NCBI RefSeq assembly: GCF_004346095.1
Contig: NZ_SLZV01000017.1
Location: 1 to 64,000 of the forward strand
Direction of reading: 5' to 3'
Origin: Faecalimonas umbilicata
GTDB taxonomy: Bacteria; Bacillota; Clostridia; Lachnospirales; Lachnospiraceae
DNA: 64,000 nt
Of the stretch, positions 35,656-45,291 are shown in pieces. Numbering within the stretch: the first letter of the stretch is position 1; each line of letters begins with the position of its first letter. The notes beneath the pieces were generated by a model that ran no database searches, was not told the DNA's origin, and saw only the letters and a program-made list of their open reading frames with translations. Both the position numbers and the translations under genes were made by a program.

Positions 35656-37431
35656 TCATTTTATTAGCTTAATCGCCTCTTCCAGCAGTTCATCCTTTCC
35701 GGCTTTGATCCCCTCTACTGTCTGCCAGCACTCAATATCTGGTTTTAACCCACAGCGCTGTGTCTGCTCACCTTCCGGTGTATATACTCCTAGACCTGTC
35801 ATAGAGAAAATCACTTCTCCCGGCAGGGACACCTTGACCACATTTCCATCCGCTCCAACGGAGGGACTTCCTACAACAATAGCATTCGGAGCCTGACGCA
35901 ATGCCATGATAGCAAATTCACTTTGACTCTGACTTTCTTCATCCATCAAAATAATAACTTTCCCCTCATACGAATCAAATGTCCTGCTATCATTTTGAAT
36001 CTCTTTTAAAACTCCTTTTCCAACCACCATCTCCTGCTCATAAAATGCTCCCGGCATTGCCTTGTTCGGCATTCCTATACAGGCAAACACCTCTTGTTTT
36101 GGAATGATATATTCACCCAAAAGATATGTGATTACCGTAGAGGGATAATGCCTTAAATCGATAATGATCCCTTCTGTATCACAAAAATCTTTCATTAACT
36201 TCTCAATATTCCCTTTTTCTAATGCAGACGGATCAATATAGCCTATGTTTTCTGATTGCAGGATTCCATTCTCGATTGGATTTTTATAAGAATACTGATT
36301 TTTCAGTGTTTTCACCTGCACTGTTTTTATCTCTTCTCCCCGTAATATTCGCACTTTTGCTTTTCGCTTCTCTGTTTCAAGCAGTAAATGTTTCATTTGA
36401 TTCAACATTTTATCCGCCTCAGAAAGTGCATGGTAGTTCCGCTGCTCTTCTATTCTTTCTTCCAATGTCATTCCGTCAATCTCCAGCAAAATATCCCCTG
36501 GCATTAATTCCTTCTCATTTTTCTTAACTTGTGTAACCACTGCCTCCCCGCCAATGATTTTTATATCACATGGCAAAAAGCGTTGCCCATAATAATAGTA
36601 TAATAACCGCTTCCGATCCACGAGCATACTGTGCGCATCTCCGGTTTTAGAAACGACCTGCGCGATTGCAGTCACGTAACTACGGTAATCACCCGAATCT
36701 GCAACTTTCGGAAGCGCATCCAAAAGAACACTGTCCCACTCTTCCGTTGTAATCTCTATATTAGGAGAATAATACTCATACATATTCCAAAATCGAAACA
36801 GCCCCAACAGATACATTCCCATATCTCCATCCGAAGCATCATACATCTTTTCATTTTCAAAGGAAACCGTCCCTATTTCCTCAAAAGAAGCATACGCATT
36901 TTCTCTGTCAGAAATGTGCAGGTCTGCCATACTGCAAAGATACTCACTTAATTCTTCCCCCAAAAATGCTGAATCACTAATCCACGTTGTATCCAACAGT
37001 TGTTTTCCGCTTTCTTCTTGAATTTTCTCCCAATCTATATCCTCTTCTTTCCCCTCGTCCTGCTCTCCCTCAACAGGAAATGTTTCCAACCAATCCATCA
37101 AAACACAATCTGCCCCATCTTGATTCGCTGCTCTCAATATATCTGGCATCACTCGAAAAAGCTCCGCATCCCAGTTAAGCTTTCCTGAAATCACATCCGG
37201 ATGATGATATTTTGTATATCCCCAGACTTTACATAGTTTGTATAAAGATTGTATCTGCACATCCGAAAGTTTCTTCGTCCGGATACCCGAACCCTTCTCA
37301 AATTCCGTATCCTTGTCCCGTTCTAACAGTTTTCCATTTAGAGAATGAAAGTCTCTTGCAAACATAAAATATGTAATTACAACAAGTAGCAAAATAGTCC
37401 ATACGATATAACTCTTTGTATACTTTTTCAC
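35656..37431 (-). CDS. S41-family peptidase, membrane anchored
   Basis: The 591-residue protein has one N-terminal membrane anchor (IVWTILLLVVITYFMFA), a helical region, a PDZ-like segment (MPGDILLEIDGMTLEERI) and a C-terminal tail-specific protease domain with IIIDLRHYPS and the DEESQSQSEFAIMALRQ block, where the Ser of SQSE is the likely nucleophile. GTG 37431 is chosen because GGAGGTG sits eight bases upstream and the anchor follows directly; the longer frame adds an unrelated leader. It likely acts outside the membrane on an unknown substrate. Confidence 0.88.
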   Translation of the reverse strand: MKKYTKSYIVWTILLLVVITYFMFARDFHSLNGKLLERDKDTEFEKGSGIRTKKLSDVQIQSLYKLCKVWGYTKYHHPDVISGKLNWDAELFRVMPDILRAANQDGADCVLMDWLETFPVEGEQDEGKEEDIDWEKIQEESGKQLLDTTWISDSAFLGEELSEYLCSMADLHISDRENAYASFEEIGTVSFENEKMYDASDGDMGMYLLGLFRFWNMYEYYSPNIEITTEEWDSVLLDALPKVADSGDYRSYVTAIAQVVSKTGDAHSMLVDRKRLLYYYYGQRFLPCDIKIIGGEAVVTQVKKNEKELMPGDILLEIDGMTLEERIEEQRNYHALSEADKMLNQMKHLLLETEKRKAKVRILRGEEIKTVQVKTLKNQYSYKNPIENGILQSENIGYIDPSALEKGNIEKLMKDFCDTEGIIIDLRHYPSTVITYLLGEYIIPKQEVFACIGMPNKAMPGAFYEQEMVVGKGVLKEIQNDSRTFDSYEGKVIILMDEESQSQSEFAIMALRQAPNAIVVGSPSVGADGNVVKVSLPGEVIFSMTGLGVYTPEGEQTQRCGLKPDIECWQTVEGIKAGKDELLEEAIKLIK

Positions 37432-37638
37432 ACTTAACACCTCCTGCAACTTTTCTTTAACATTGTATTTTCTATCAATTATAAATTTATAATAACATAA
37501 TTTCCAAAACAAACACATAGTCAATGACAACCTAGACTCTTTCCCAATGAAATATAACTTACCATTTTATTTAAACGCATTATTTGTGCAATTTTCATTA
37601 ATATTCCTTCTAATTTGATTGACTTTTGTTCAAAATAC

Positions 37639-37667
37639 TTGCAATTATTCTGTTAAAGAGTTATCAT
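37639..37667 (+). promoter_or_regulatory. Probable promoter of DUF819 gene
   Basis: TTGCAA (37639-37644) and TATCAT (37662-37667) are 17 bases apart, 50 bases before the start codon. Confidence 0.5.
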
Positions 37668-37716
37668 ATGTCTTAAGAAAGTATTCATATAATATATCAA
37701 AAAAGGAGTGAATTAC

Positions 37717-38922
37717 ATGAAAACCTTAATCAGTGCGGAAAATACTTGGGGGCTATTCGCGATTTTGGTAGCGGTTGCTGCATTAGCAATCTATTTGGAG
37801 CAAAAATACCAATGGGCTTCAAAAATCACAGGATGCGTGCTGGCACTTATTGGATGTCTTATTTTATCAAACTTAAGAATTATTCCAACAGAAGCAGCAG
37901 CATATGACTTCGTTTGGGACTACGTTGTTCCACTTGCAATTCCAATGCTACTTTTGCAAGCTAACGTTAAGAAAATTTCAAAGGACTCCGGGCGTCTGAT
38001 CATTATATATCTGATCAGCGGAATCGGAACAGTAGCCGGAGGATTTCTTGCATTCTTTGCGTTAAAGAACTTTATTCCTGAACTCAACAAGGCAACTGCC
38101 ATGATGGTCGGAACATATACTGGCGGAAGCGTAAACCTTGTTGCTATGGCAGATGCATTTGATGCAGGTGGCGAATTAGTATCTACATCCGTTGTGGCTG
38201 ACAACTTGCTAATGGCACTTTACTTTTTCGCCTTAATCGCAATCCCAACAGTAAGCTTCTTTAAAAAGCATTTTAAGCATCCGCTTCAGGATGAAATCGA
38301 CAAACGTACTGCTAATGGCGAAAGTCAGAATCACGCACAAAACTATTGGACAGCAAAACCAGTCGCTCTCAAAGATATTGCTTTTACCTTTGCACTTTCT
38401 TTTGTGATTGTTGCTGTTTCTACTGAGATTGCTGCGTTCTTTGGACGAATCATCCCAACATCTAATTTTGTATTAGCTCTGTTAAATGGATTGATCGGTA
38501 ACAAATATCTTATCATGACAACGCTTACAATGATTTTAGCTACTGCATTCCCAACACAGGTTGGTGGAATCGCAGGTGCTCAAGAAATCGGTACATTTAT
38601 GATCCACATTTTCTTTGGTGTCATCGGTGCTCCAGCTTCCATCTACCTGATTCTTACAAAGGCACCATTGCTTCTTGTATTCTGTGCGATCATCGTTGCA
38701 ACAAACATGTTGATTTCTTTCCTCTTTGGAAAACTTTTCAAGTTCAATCTGGAAGAAATCTGTATTGCATCCAATGCAAATATTGGAGGACCAACAACTG
38801 CTGCTGCTCTTGCGATTGCAAAGGGATGGAACGCCTTAATCGTCCCAGCACTCCTTGTTGGTACATTAGGATATGTAATTGGTAACTACTACGGAATCTT
38901 TGTAGGAACGTTACTTCGATAA
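37717..38922 (+). CDS. DUF819-family membrane transporter
   Basis: The 401-residue protein has about 11 membrane segments. The family signature MMVGTYTGGSVNLVAMADAF and its inverted partner ANIGGPTTAAALAIAKGW mark DUF819 (YjcL), a putative amino acid or peptide carrier related to cation symporters. ATG 37717 follows AAAAAGGAG. It is followed by a terminator and then pepD, which suggests uptake of a small peptide or amino acid. Confidence 0.88.
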   Translation: MKTLISAENTWGLFAILVAVAALAIYLEQKYQWASKITGCVLALIGCLILSNLRIIPTEAAAYDFVWDYVVPLAIPMLLLQANVKKISKDSGRLIIIYLISGIGTVAGGFLAFFALKNFIPELNKATAMMVGTYTGGSVNLVAMADAFDAGGELVSTSVVADNLLMALYFFALIAIPTVSFFKKHFKHPLQDEIDKRTANGESQNHAQNYWTAKPVALKDIAFTFALSFVIVAVSTEIAAFFGRIIPTSNFVLALLNGLIGNKYLIMTTLTMILATAFPTQVGGIAGAQEIGTFMIHIFFGVIGAPASIYLILTKAPLLLVFCAIIVATNMLISFLFGKLFKFNLEEICIASNANIGGPTTAAALAIAKGWNALIVPALLVGTLGYVIGNYYGIFVGTLLR

Positions 38923-38942
38923 TCTACACTAAGGTAGCACAT

Positions 38943-38979
38943 AAATTCCCACGCTGAATTGCCGGTGTGGGAATTTTTT
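38943..38979 (+). terminator. Terminator after DUF819 gene
   Basis: AAATTCCCAC pairs with GTGGGAATTT, followed by a T run. Confidence 0.85.
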
Positions 38980-39015
38980 AAAAAACATCATAAATGACAG
39001 GAGGATTTTTTGAAT

Positions 39016-40464
39016 ATGTCAGTTTTAAAAGGATTTGAACCAGCAAACGTATTAAGCTATTTTGAGGAGCTCTGCAAAATTCCTCATGGATCAGGAAATA
39101 CAAAAGCAATTAGTGATTATTGTGTACAATTTGCCAAAGATCACAATCTTCGCTATGTACAAGATGAATATAATGATGTCATCATCTACAAAGATGGTAC
39201 AGAAGGATTTGAAAACTCATCGCCAGTAATCATACAAGGACATTTAGATATGGTCTGTGAAAAAACTTTAGATTCCACTCATGATTTTATGAAAGATCCT
39301 TTAGACTTGAAAGTAGAAAATGGTTACTTATATGCACAGGATACAAGTCTTGGCGGTGATGATGGAATTGCAATTGCTTACGCACTTTCAGTTCTTGCCA
39401 GTGACACTATTGCTCACCCACCAATCGAAGCCGTCTTTACTGTAGATGAAGAAACTTCTATGTTAGGCGCCGAAAAATTAGACATGTCTCTCTTGAAAGG
39501 ACGTCGTCTTCTTAATATCGACTCCGAAGAAGAAGGTGTTTTGACATGTGGATGTGCAGGCGGTCTCCGTCAACACGTTACATTTGATTTCCAGAAAGTA
39601 GAAAAAGAAGGAACCGAAATCGAGCTTTGGATCAAAGGATTGTTGGGCGGCCACTCTGGTTCTGATATCCACAAACAAAGAGGAAATGCAGTAAAACTTT
39701 CTTCCCGTATGTATATCCATTTATCAAAAACATTTGCTATGGATTTGATTTCTATTGATGGTGGTGAAAAAGATAATGTCATCACCTATAGTGCTAAAAT
39801 GAGAGTATTGGTAGACAGCGCTCAAGCGGAAGACTTTATCACAGCTGTCAGAGAAGAAGAAGCCATTTGGAAAAAAGAATTCAGCAATGACGAAACCGGC
39901 CTGAACATCGAGATTACAAATGCAGGTCAAAAGAATATCACGGTGATTGCTCCAGCAGATTCTTCCAGAATTATGAAATTTATCTATGCAGTACCTCAAG
40001 GGCTAATCTGCTCCGATCGCAACCTTCTGGGACAATCTGAAACATCCTTGAATCTTGGTGTTACAGTTACCAGAGAAGATTCTGTATTCATGCAATTTCT
40101 TCTTAGAAGTTCTATCGAAACAAAGAAACAAGCACTTTGCGAAAGAGTTGGTGCATTGGTAGAACTTGCTGGCGGTCGCTACATCATTGACAGCGAATAT
40201 CCGGCATGGGGATACGATCCAAACTCTAAACTACGCCCTCTTATGCGTGATGTTTATGTAAAAATGTTTAAAGAAGAACCTAGAGTGGAAGCCGTTCATA
40301 CCGGTTTGGAATGTGGCATCTTCGGCGGTCACTGTGAAGGTCTTGACTCTGTCTCCTTTGGTCCAAACATCCTGGATATTCATTCCATCAATGAAAAATT
40401 AGACCTTGCCTCTGTAGAACGCATGTGGAAATTTTTGCTGGAAGTTTTAAAAGCTTGTAAATAA
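39016..40464 (+). CDS. pepD: Aminoacyl-histidine dipeptidase PepD, M20 family
   Basis: The 482-residue protein shows the M20 metallopeptidase sites IIQGHLDMVCEK, LGGDDGIAIAYAL (bridging Asp), and TVDEETSMLGAE, plus the lid domain and C-terminal VEAVHTGLECGIFGG. It cleaves Xaa-His and other dipeptides in the cytosol with two divalent metals. AGGAGG is followed by TTG (6 bases) and ATG (about 11 bases); I prefer the ATG. It is the last chromosomal gene before the guaA island. Confidence 0.95.
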   Translation: MSVLKGFEPANVLSYFEELCKIPHGSGNTKAISDYCVQFAKDHNLRYVQDEYNDVIIYKDGTEGFENSSPVIIQGHLDMVCEKTLDSTHDFMKDPLDLKVENGYLYAQDTSLGGDDGIAIAYALSVLASDTIAHPPIEAVFTVDEETSMLGAEKLDMSLLKGRRLLNIDSEEEGVLTCGCAGGLRQHVTFDFQKVEKEGTEIELWIKGLLGGHSGSDIHKQRGNAVKLSSRMYIHLSKTFAMDLISIDGGEKDNVITYSAKMRVLVDSAQAEDFITAVREEEAIWKKEFSNDETGLNIEITNAGQKNITVIAPADSSRIMKFIYAVPQGLICSDRNLLGQSETSLNLGVTVTREDSVFMQFLLRSSIETKKQALCERVGALVELAGGRYIIDSEYPAWGYDPNSKLRPLMRDVYVKMFKEEPRVEAVHTGLECGIFGGHCEGLDSVSFGPNILDIHSINEKLDLASVERMWKFLLEVLKACK

Positions 40465-40483
40465 GATTCTTTTCTAAGATTTG

Positions 40484-40568
40484 AAAGTATTGTCATTTGA
40501 TTGTCAACGGACATAGAAAGAGCCAAGAAAACCCGTAAAATAGGCATTTCTTGGCTCATATATTCAAA
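40484..40568. repeat. Distal boundary copy of guaA-island att repeat
   Basis: This 85-base copy starts AAAGTATTGTCATTTG, contains the hairpin GAGCCAAGAAA/TTTCTTGGCTC and ends in ATTCAAA (40562-40568). It is nearly identical to 44660-44749 and 56458-56547 but lacks five bases before the core and has different sequence upstream. It probably marks the far end of the island and also terminates pepD. Confidence 0.85.
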
Positions 40569-40779
40569 CTTGTAAACTTCTCTTTGCTTGGTAGTGCTTA
40601 TCCTTTGTTTTTGCCTTAAATCAATTCATTTTTGAACTATTTTATATATATTTGCTATGCCTTCGTCAAATTGTATTGTTAACAACATACACCGTATATC
40701 TCAAAATTCATGTGATGATTTTATATTACAATGTTTAAATACTTTTAGACGGCACTCCAACTCTTCTACAACCTAAACT
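40569..40779. other. Non-coding left end of island segment 1
   Basis: No gene is visible. The stretch starting CTTGTAAACTTCTCTTTGCTTGGTAGTG resembles the sequences after the cores at 41709 and 49254, and the AT-rich part that follows resembles 49310-49460. It looks like the left terminal region of an integrative element. Confidence 0.6.
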
Positions 40780-41193
40780 TCACTTACGAATGACTTTCCT
40801 CATACCCGATCCACAAAATTCATGAGGAATTATTTTAAATCCTCTTGATTCATAGAATGTTTCTTTTCCTTTTTCTGCAATCAATTGAATACTGCTCCTG
40901 CCTCCGTCTGGTGTTGCACTATCGACATATTCAATTATCATATTAAGTATTTTACTGCCAATGCCCATTTGTTGATAAGCCGGCTGTACTACAATGTCTA
41001 CTATCATATAATACATTCCATCACCAATCAATCTTCCCATACCGACTACTTGGTTGTCTTCTTCTGCTGCCACTGTATATAAACTATTTTGGAGTGACTT
41101 TTCAGTTTGTGTTCCTGAAAAATTTATCCACCCAACGCTTTCACGAAGTTTACAATATTCCTCATAACATAAAGTGTTTTCTTTATAGTTCAC
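40780..41193 (-). CDS. GNAT N-acetyltransferase (island cargo)
   Basis: The 137-residue protein has GNAT motif A (VDIVVQPAYQQMGIGSKIL) and a YESRGFKIIPHE end. It is the only gene of island segment 1. The GTG start at 41193 is preceded by AGGAGG. The substrate is unknown; small GNATs are common element cargo. Confidence 0.85.
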   Translation of the reverse strand: MNYKENTLCYEEYCKLRESVGWINFSGTQTEKSLQNSLYTVAAEEDNQVVGMGRLIGDGMYYMIVDIVVQPAYQQMGIGSKILNMIIEYVDSATPDGGRSSIQLIAEKGKETFYESRGFKIIPHEFCGSGMRKVIRK

Positions 41194-41802
41194 GTAAAAT
41201 ATATCCTCCTAATCTAGGTTTATCAAATATGAAGTAGTTACTCATCTCTATTTGAATGATATCTTTTAAATTCACAATACCCTCCAGCCCCCTCTCAAAC
41301 CGCACAAAGCATATTCCTCACAAACAGAATTGTTATATGTTTTATATGCCACTTCAAATCTTCACTTACTCAAATTTGGGATTGAATGGTATCATCCAAC
41401 AAATTCCCGTATTCTTATCTTCAAAACAATAATAATGTGGTCTATTACCTGCCTTATTTTCCTGAGGTACGGATTCGATATCTCCTCAAAAAGTCTGTCT
41501 TTTATAATATAAATTCCTGTTTCCTTCCCTCCTCGGAAATATGGAAAAAGTCCCTCACCTTTCGGCGAAGGACTAAACTTTCAACCCGACCATTTATATA
41601 CCACATATCGGTCAGTGGTAAACTTTCTTTGTACTAATATACTAACAAGTACAAAGCGGAAAGTCAATAGAACTATCCATTAAAATTATATGCTGTTTAC
41701 ACAAAATTATTCAAACTCGCAAAGTTCTATCTGCTTTGTAGTGTTTCTCTGGTATTTCAGTTTTTATTCATAAAGCACTTCCATTCCCCTACAAGCTGGG
41801 AT
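41194..41802. other. Non-coding junction between island segments 1 and 2
   Basis: I find no convincing gene in these 609 bases. A core site ATTCAAA lies at 41709-41715, followed by CTCGCAAAGTTCTATCTGC, the same left end seen after 49260. An AT-rich stretch and a cluster around 41550 (CTCACCTTTCGGCGAAGG) are unexplained. Confidence 0.6.
41709..41715. repeat. att core ATTCAAA, segment 1/2 junction
   Basis: The ATTCAAA core followed by CTCGCAAAGTTCTATCTGCTTTG matches the junction at 49254 almost base for base. It marks a former integration end. Confidence 0.65.
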
Positions 41803-42036
41803 TTAATGTTTTCTTTTAAAAAAAGCTATTACTGCTACTCCTAACAATACAATTCCTATCATAATTAGTTTGAAAGCTAAATTACCATTCAGCTTTCCTG
41901 CGACAAAAACAGATGTAGGACCATCAGCACCTCCAACAATTGAAACAGCAGCGTTCTCTTTCACCTTCATTATTCCCCCAAAACTAACAAATAGTATTCC
42001 AACAATACAAGGGACAATCCAAAATACTTTTTTCAT
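41803..42036 (-). CDS. 77-residue membrane protein with OadB-like GGADGPTS motif
   Basis: Two membrane helices (about 5-22 and 55-72) flank a short loop with SIVGGADGPTSVFVAGKL, which is the hallmark of the beta subunit of sodium-pumping decarboxylases. Those subunits are about 400 residues; this one is complete at 77, with a start and a ribosome site (GGAGGGAATATATA). It may be a miniaturised derivative or an independent small family. Function unknown. Confidence 0.65.
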   Translation of the reverse strand: MKKVFWIVPCIVGILFVSFGGIMKVKENAAVSIVGGADGPTSVFVAGKLNGNLAFKLIMIGIVLLGVAVIAFFKRKH

Positions 42037-42241
42037 TATATATTCCCTCCATAAATTCTAATTTGTTGCTTACATTATACTTCATCAACAAAAAAATGGA
42101 AGATTTTATACCCCAGAGCTTCTACTTAAACCTGTTAAAAGAATTTCTCTCTTTACCTATATAAACCCTCTGATTTACAATTCCAAAAAGCAATGTCTAG
42201 ACCTTACTTTTTTAGCATAGATTTAATTTCTTCGACTCCCT

Positions 42242-42550
42242 TTATATCTCATCCCTATCTATACGTCTCTTCTTGATTTTTTGCTTTGCATTTGCCTGTT
42301 CCAAATGTTTTGCCACTTCTATTGCTTCCTTTACCTTATCTTCTCCCAAAACAGCTACAACTCGATCTATATCATATACTACATTTAACAAAGGTACATT
42401 CTCTTTCTCTATAACAGATACTTCCTCTCGCAACCGTTCTACACGATTTTCAAGATCCATGTTTCGATCTGATAGCTTTTGATTTTTGTTTTTCAAATCC
42501 AAATACTTGCTATATAATGCCTGTATCATATTCGCAACTTTTTTCACCAA
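42242..42550 (-). pseudogene. Relaxase C-terminal fragment
   Basis: The 102-residue frame matches the C-terminal part (about 330-421) of the intact relaxase at 51227, including KVKEAIEVAKHLEQANAKQK. It is cut off from the rest by frame damage between 42551 and 42682. It belongs to the decayed element in island segment 2. Confidence 0.85.
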
Positions 42551-42682
42551 GGAAAATATTCTCTTCCGATAAGATTTTGCTGACTCTAAAGTTCCGGCTT
42601 CTGATAGCCAATTTTCCAGATAATATCCATACTCACGTGCATGTGAGTCAACAAGTCCAGCTTTTGAATTTAGTGCAGAAAA

Positions 42683-43165
42683 TCATTTCTCTAACACTTC
42701 TGTCTTTTTAATTACCGCCTCTCTCTCTTTTTCTACCTGTTCTTTTTCCTTTTGGATCTCATCCACACATTCACTGATATCATGCAAATCATGTTCCAAT
42801 AAATTCTTATGTTCCGTTAATTCTTCTGCTTCCTGTTCTCGAACCTTTTTCTTGTAATCCAATACAGAAAGATGTGGTTCATGAGTTCCCTTCTGATCCC
42901 ATTCTATCTCATTTTCTCTCATGACCATGACTAATTTTTGCTTTTCCGATTGTACCCATTGATTTAGCTCCGTCTCACTTCTGGAACCTCCTTTAAATCC
43001 TAATGACGATAAGGCTTGTTTTAAAGATACTCTTGTATCAAGTCCTCGCTTACTTCCTGTAACATAGGGAATAAAATCAATATGTGGATGTGGCGTTGCT
43101 TCGTCTAAATGCAGATGAGCAGCAAATACTCGCAACGTAGGATTCCGTTCCTGAAATCCTTTCAT
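42683..43165 (-). pseudogene. Relaxase middle fragment (MOBV-type)
   Basis: The frame matches residues about 116-273 of the relaxase at 51227, including the HLHLDEATPH motif. Just upstream the intact ATTCATC is changed to ATTAATC (43170), creating an in-frame TAA on the minus strand. The N-terminal 110 residues are missing beyond 43205, where the sequence changes to the IS66 region. No functional relaxase is left. Confidence 0.88.
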
Positions 43166-43314
43166 GTATTAATCTAATATCTTTGCAGCAAATTGTCCTT
43201 GCATCATTAGAACAATTCCTCTGATAACACCCTTCAGCCGTCGTCTAAAATAACGCCAATTGATAAGAATTCGCTTTGGAAAAACAACTTAAAAATCTCT
43301 GTTTTGCACAAAAA

Positions 43315-43671
43315 CTATTGTGCATGCTTCTGATGAATCTCTTTGATTTTAGGGTCCAGAGGATTTAGTCCAAGCATCAGATAGTTGAATTGTTCTTCGG
43401 TTAATTCAGCAGCTTCCTGTGTGGTGCGTGGCCAGGACAATGAACCGGCTTCAAACCTTTTATACAGAAGTAAGAATCCATCTCCCATCCAGAGCAATCT
43501 TTTTATACGATCGGAACGTTTCCCACAAAAGAGAAATAACGTTCCTTTTTCAAAAGGGTTTTGATGATATCGATCCCCAATGATTGTAGCTAAACCATCA
43601 ATTCCTTTTCGGAGATCGACCATACCACAAGCGAGAACAACACGCCGAATCTTAGCAATATCTTCCAGCAT
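43315..43671 (-). CDS. tnpB: IS66-family accessory protein TnpB
   Basis: The 118-residue protein is IS66 Orf2: MVDLRKGIDGLATII, GTLFLFCGKRSDRIKRLLW, and a C-terminal SWPRTTQEA. ATG 43671 follows AAGGAG and overlaps tnpA by 20 bases. The large TnpC transposase that should follow is missing, so this IS66 is a fragment. Confidence 0.9.
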   Translation of the reverse strand: MLEDIAKIRRVVLACGMVDLRKGIDGLATIIGDRYHQNPFEKGTLFLFCGKRSDRIKRLLWMGDGFLLLYKRFEAGSLSWPRTTQEAAELTEEQFNYLMLGLNPLDPKIKEIHQKHAQ

Positions 43672-44041
43672 GTGATGTCTCCTTAAGAAGTAGGTGCAGA
43701 AGCTCTTCTGAAATATCATTGGATAATCCAATGGATAAGTTTCCACATTTGATGACAACAACTGGTTTGGAAACGGCTTCATTCCAATCTGAAGAATGAT
43801 TTTCGTTGGTTGGAAGTGGAATTTCAGCAAAAGAAACTTCTGTTGATTGCGTAACCTCTGGAACATTCAATTGTTCATATGCTTCTAAACGAATTTTGCG
43901 AAGCCAGTAATAATAAGATTTATCGCTGATTCCGTTATCTGCAAGCCATTGTTTGGCAGTCATGTTTGCTGGACGATTTTGGCATTGATTAATAATATTC
44001 ATCCAATTGTTGCGTCTGATTTCATGAGTTGATTGATCCAT
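43652..44041 (-). CDS. tnpA: IS66-family TnpA
   Basis: The 129-residue protein has the IS66 Orf1 helix-turn-helix (MTAKQWLADNGISDKSYYYWLRKIR). It starts after AGAGGAGG. With tnpB it is the remnant of an IS66 element inserted in the decayed relaxase region. An inverted repeat CTCTAAAAAAC/GTTTTTTAGAG lies just outside at about 44058-44097. Confidence 0.88.
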   Translation of the reverse strand: MDQSTHEIRRNNWMNIINQCQNRPANMTAKQWLADNGISDKSYYYWLRKIRLEAYEQLNVPEVTQSTEVSFAEIPLPTNENHSSDWNEAVSKPVVVIKCGNLSIGLSNDISEELLHLLLKETSHAGRYC

Positions 44042-44143
44042 AATAATAATTTGACCTCCTCTAAAAAACTACTAGTTTTTTCGTGTTTTTTAGAGTGTCT
44101 CATAAAAAAACTAATTCGCCAAGGCGAGTGGTTTGACGTTTAC

Positions 44144-44219
44144 ATTCCTGGGCATCACATTTGCGTTTAAATCCCCTTTTCGTCTTCTGCTTTCTTACGC
44201 CGGTCCAGTCCTTGTAATA
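44144..44219 (-). pseudogene. 5' fragment of integrase gene
   Basis: These 76 bases match 55495-55571 of the intact element, which encode the N-terminal part of the integrase. The match stops inside AATAA, where the sequence joins the XRE gene on the other strand. The rest of int, all of xis and the start of the XRE gene are deleted here. Confidence 0.85.
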
Positions 44220-44632
44220 AGAAAATTCCGGATCGATCAAGGATATACACAAAAAGAATTGGCAATCATGTCCAGATTGAGCGAATCGGCAATTAGAAAT
44301 TATGAACTTGGGAATCGTTTCCCATCATCAGAACAATTAGAAAAAATAGCAAACTCATTAAAGATCAGTCCATACGCCATGTCTGATCCAAACTTTGATA
44401 CTTATGTTAGTGTCATGCACGCATTATTTGCTTTAGAGGATCAATATGGGCTACACGCCTACCGAGATGAATCTCCGGTGTACCGCAGCTCATGTTTAAG
44501 GACAAAGGTCACGATTCTTTAAATATGCTGGATCATATCGGAACATGGGCTGATATGTACCAGAAATTCAGAAATGAAGAGATTACAGAAAAAGAATATT
44601 TAGACTGGAAGAGTCAATTCCCAGCTAAATAA
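44216..44632 (+). pseudogene. XRE regulator, 5' deleted and frameshifted
   Basis: The sequence is about 95% identical to the XRE gene at 55999 from its ninth codon on. Its start has been lost in the deletion, and two extra bases near 44473 (GAATCTCCGGTG against GAATCCGGCG) shift the frame after RDES. The original stop is at 44630. Confidence 0.88.
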
Positions 44633-44659
44633 GAAGAAATTATCTACAATAATATTAAA

Positions 44660-44749
44660 AAAGTATTGTCATTTGATTGTCAACGGACATAGAAAGAGCC
44701 AAGAAAGCCCGTAAAATAGGCATTTCTTGGCTCTAATATATTATTCAAA
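44660..44749. repeat. att repeat copy 2 with terminator hairpin
   Basis: These 90 bases are identical or nearly so to 56458-56547 and follow the same XRE-gene end. They contain the GAGCCAAGAAA hairpin and end TATTATTCAAA (core 44743-44749). This is the right end of the decayed segment 2 element. Confidence 0.9.
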
Positions 44750-44843
44750 CTCCACTTTTATATTTGTACAGTTATAAATAAGATGTATTGTTAATTCGCT
44801 TTTTGTCCGTTTTGTATTATTTTATATGCATGATTTGTTTCGT

Positions 44844-45120
44844 TCATAATATTTTTGTAGCCAAAATGTAACCACTCTGTTTATTCACCTCAAAATTTGC
44901 TTCTTTCATATGATTATTATGGTGTGGCAGATCCACCTGTCCGGTGAAGGCAGAGCCATAGTTCCAGTGACACAGAGCCACTTTGATTTTGCTTGATTGA
45001 CCAAGACTTACTGGAGCAATACTTGTCAATGCCAGAGTCGCTATAGCGGGGCGTTAGCCGCCTTTACAAGTAGTGTTCCTGTAAGTAATCTACTGAAAAC
45101 AAAATCATGGATTTTAGTTG
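44844..45120 (-). pseudogene. Possible broken gene for a small exported protein
   Basis: Two consecutive minus-strand frames together look like a signal peptide and short mature region: RLLTGTLLVKAANA in one frame, then, after a shift near 45050, ATLALTSIAPVSLGQ followed by KVALCHWNYGSAF and HHNNHMKEA. No start codon is visible in the first frame. It may be a decayed secreted protein or bacteriocin-like peptide. The call is weak. Confidence 0.35.
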
Positions 45121-45291
45121 GCTCTCCCTTTCCGGAATGGTGGCTCTCAAAATCCGGTTCAGTAGCTCAAAATCATCCGGTATAATCATGCATATATATC
45201 AAATTTATTTGAACTAGGCCACGTCATATTGAAACATAATAATGCATTTATCACTTATCTAATAGTTCTACAGTCCATTAATCAGATAAGT
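45121..45291. other. Non-coding gap in island segment 3
   Basis: I see no gene, RNA or clear terminator in this AT-rich gap, which precedes the end of the minus-strand gene at 45292. Confidence 0.4.

Noticed and set aside
43205-43314. Looking for the IS66 TnpC transposase
   Set aside because: Only about 110 bases separate tnpB from the relaxase remnant and they encode nothing like TnpC, so the IS is incomplete.
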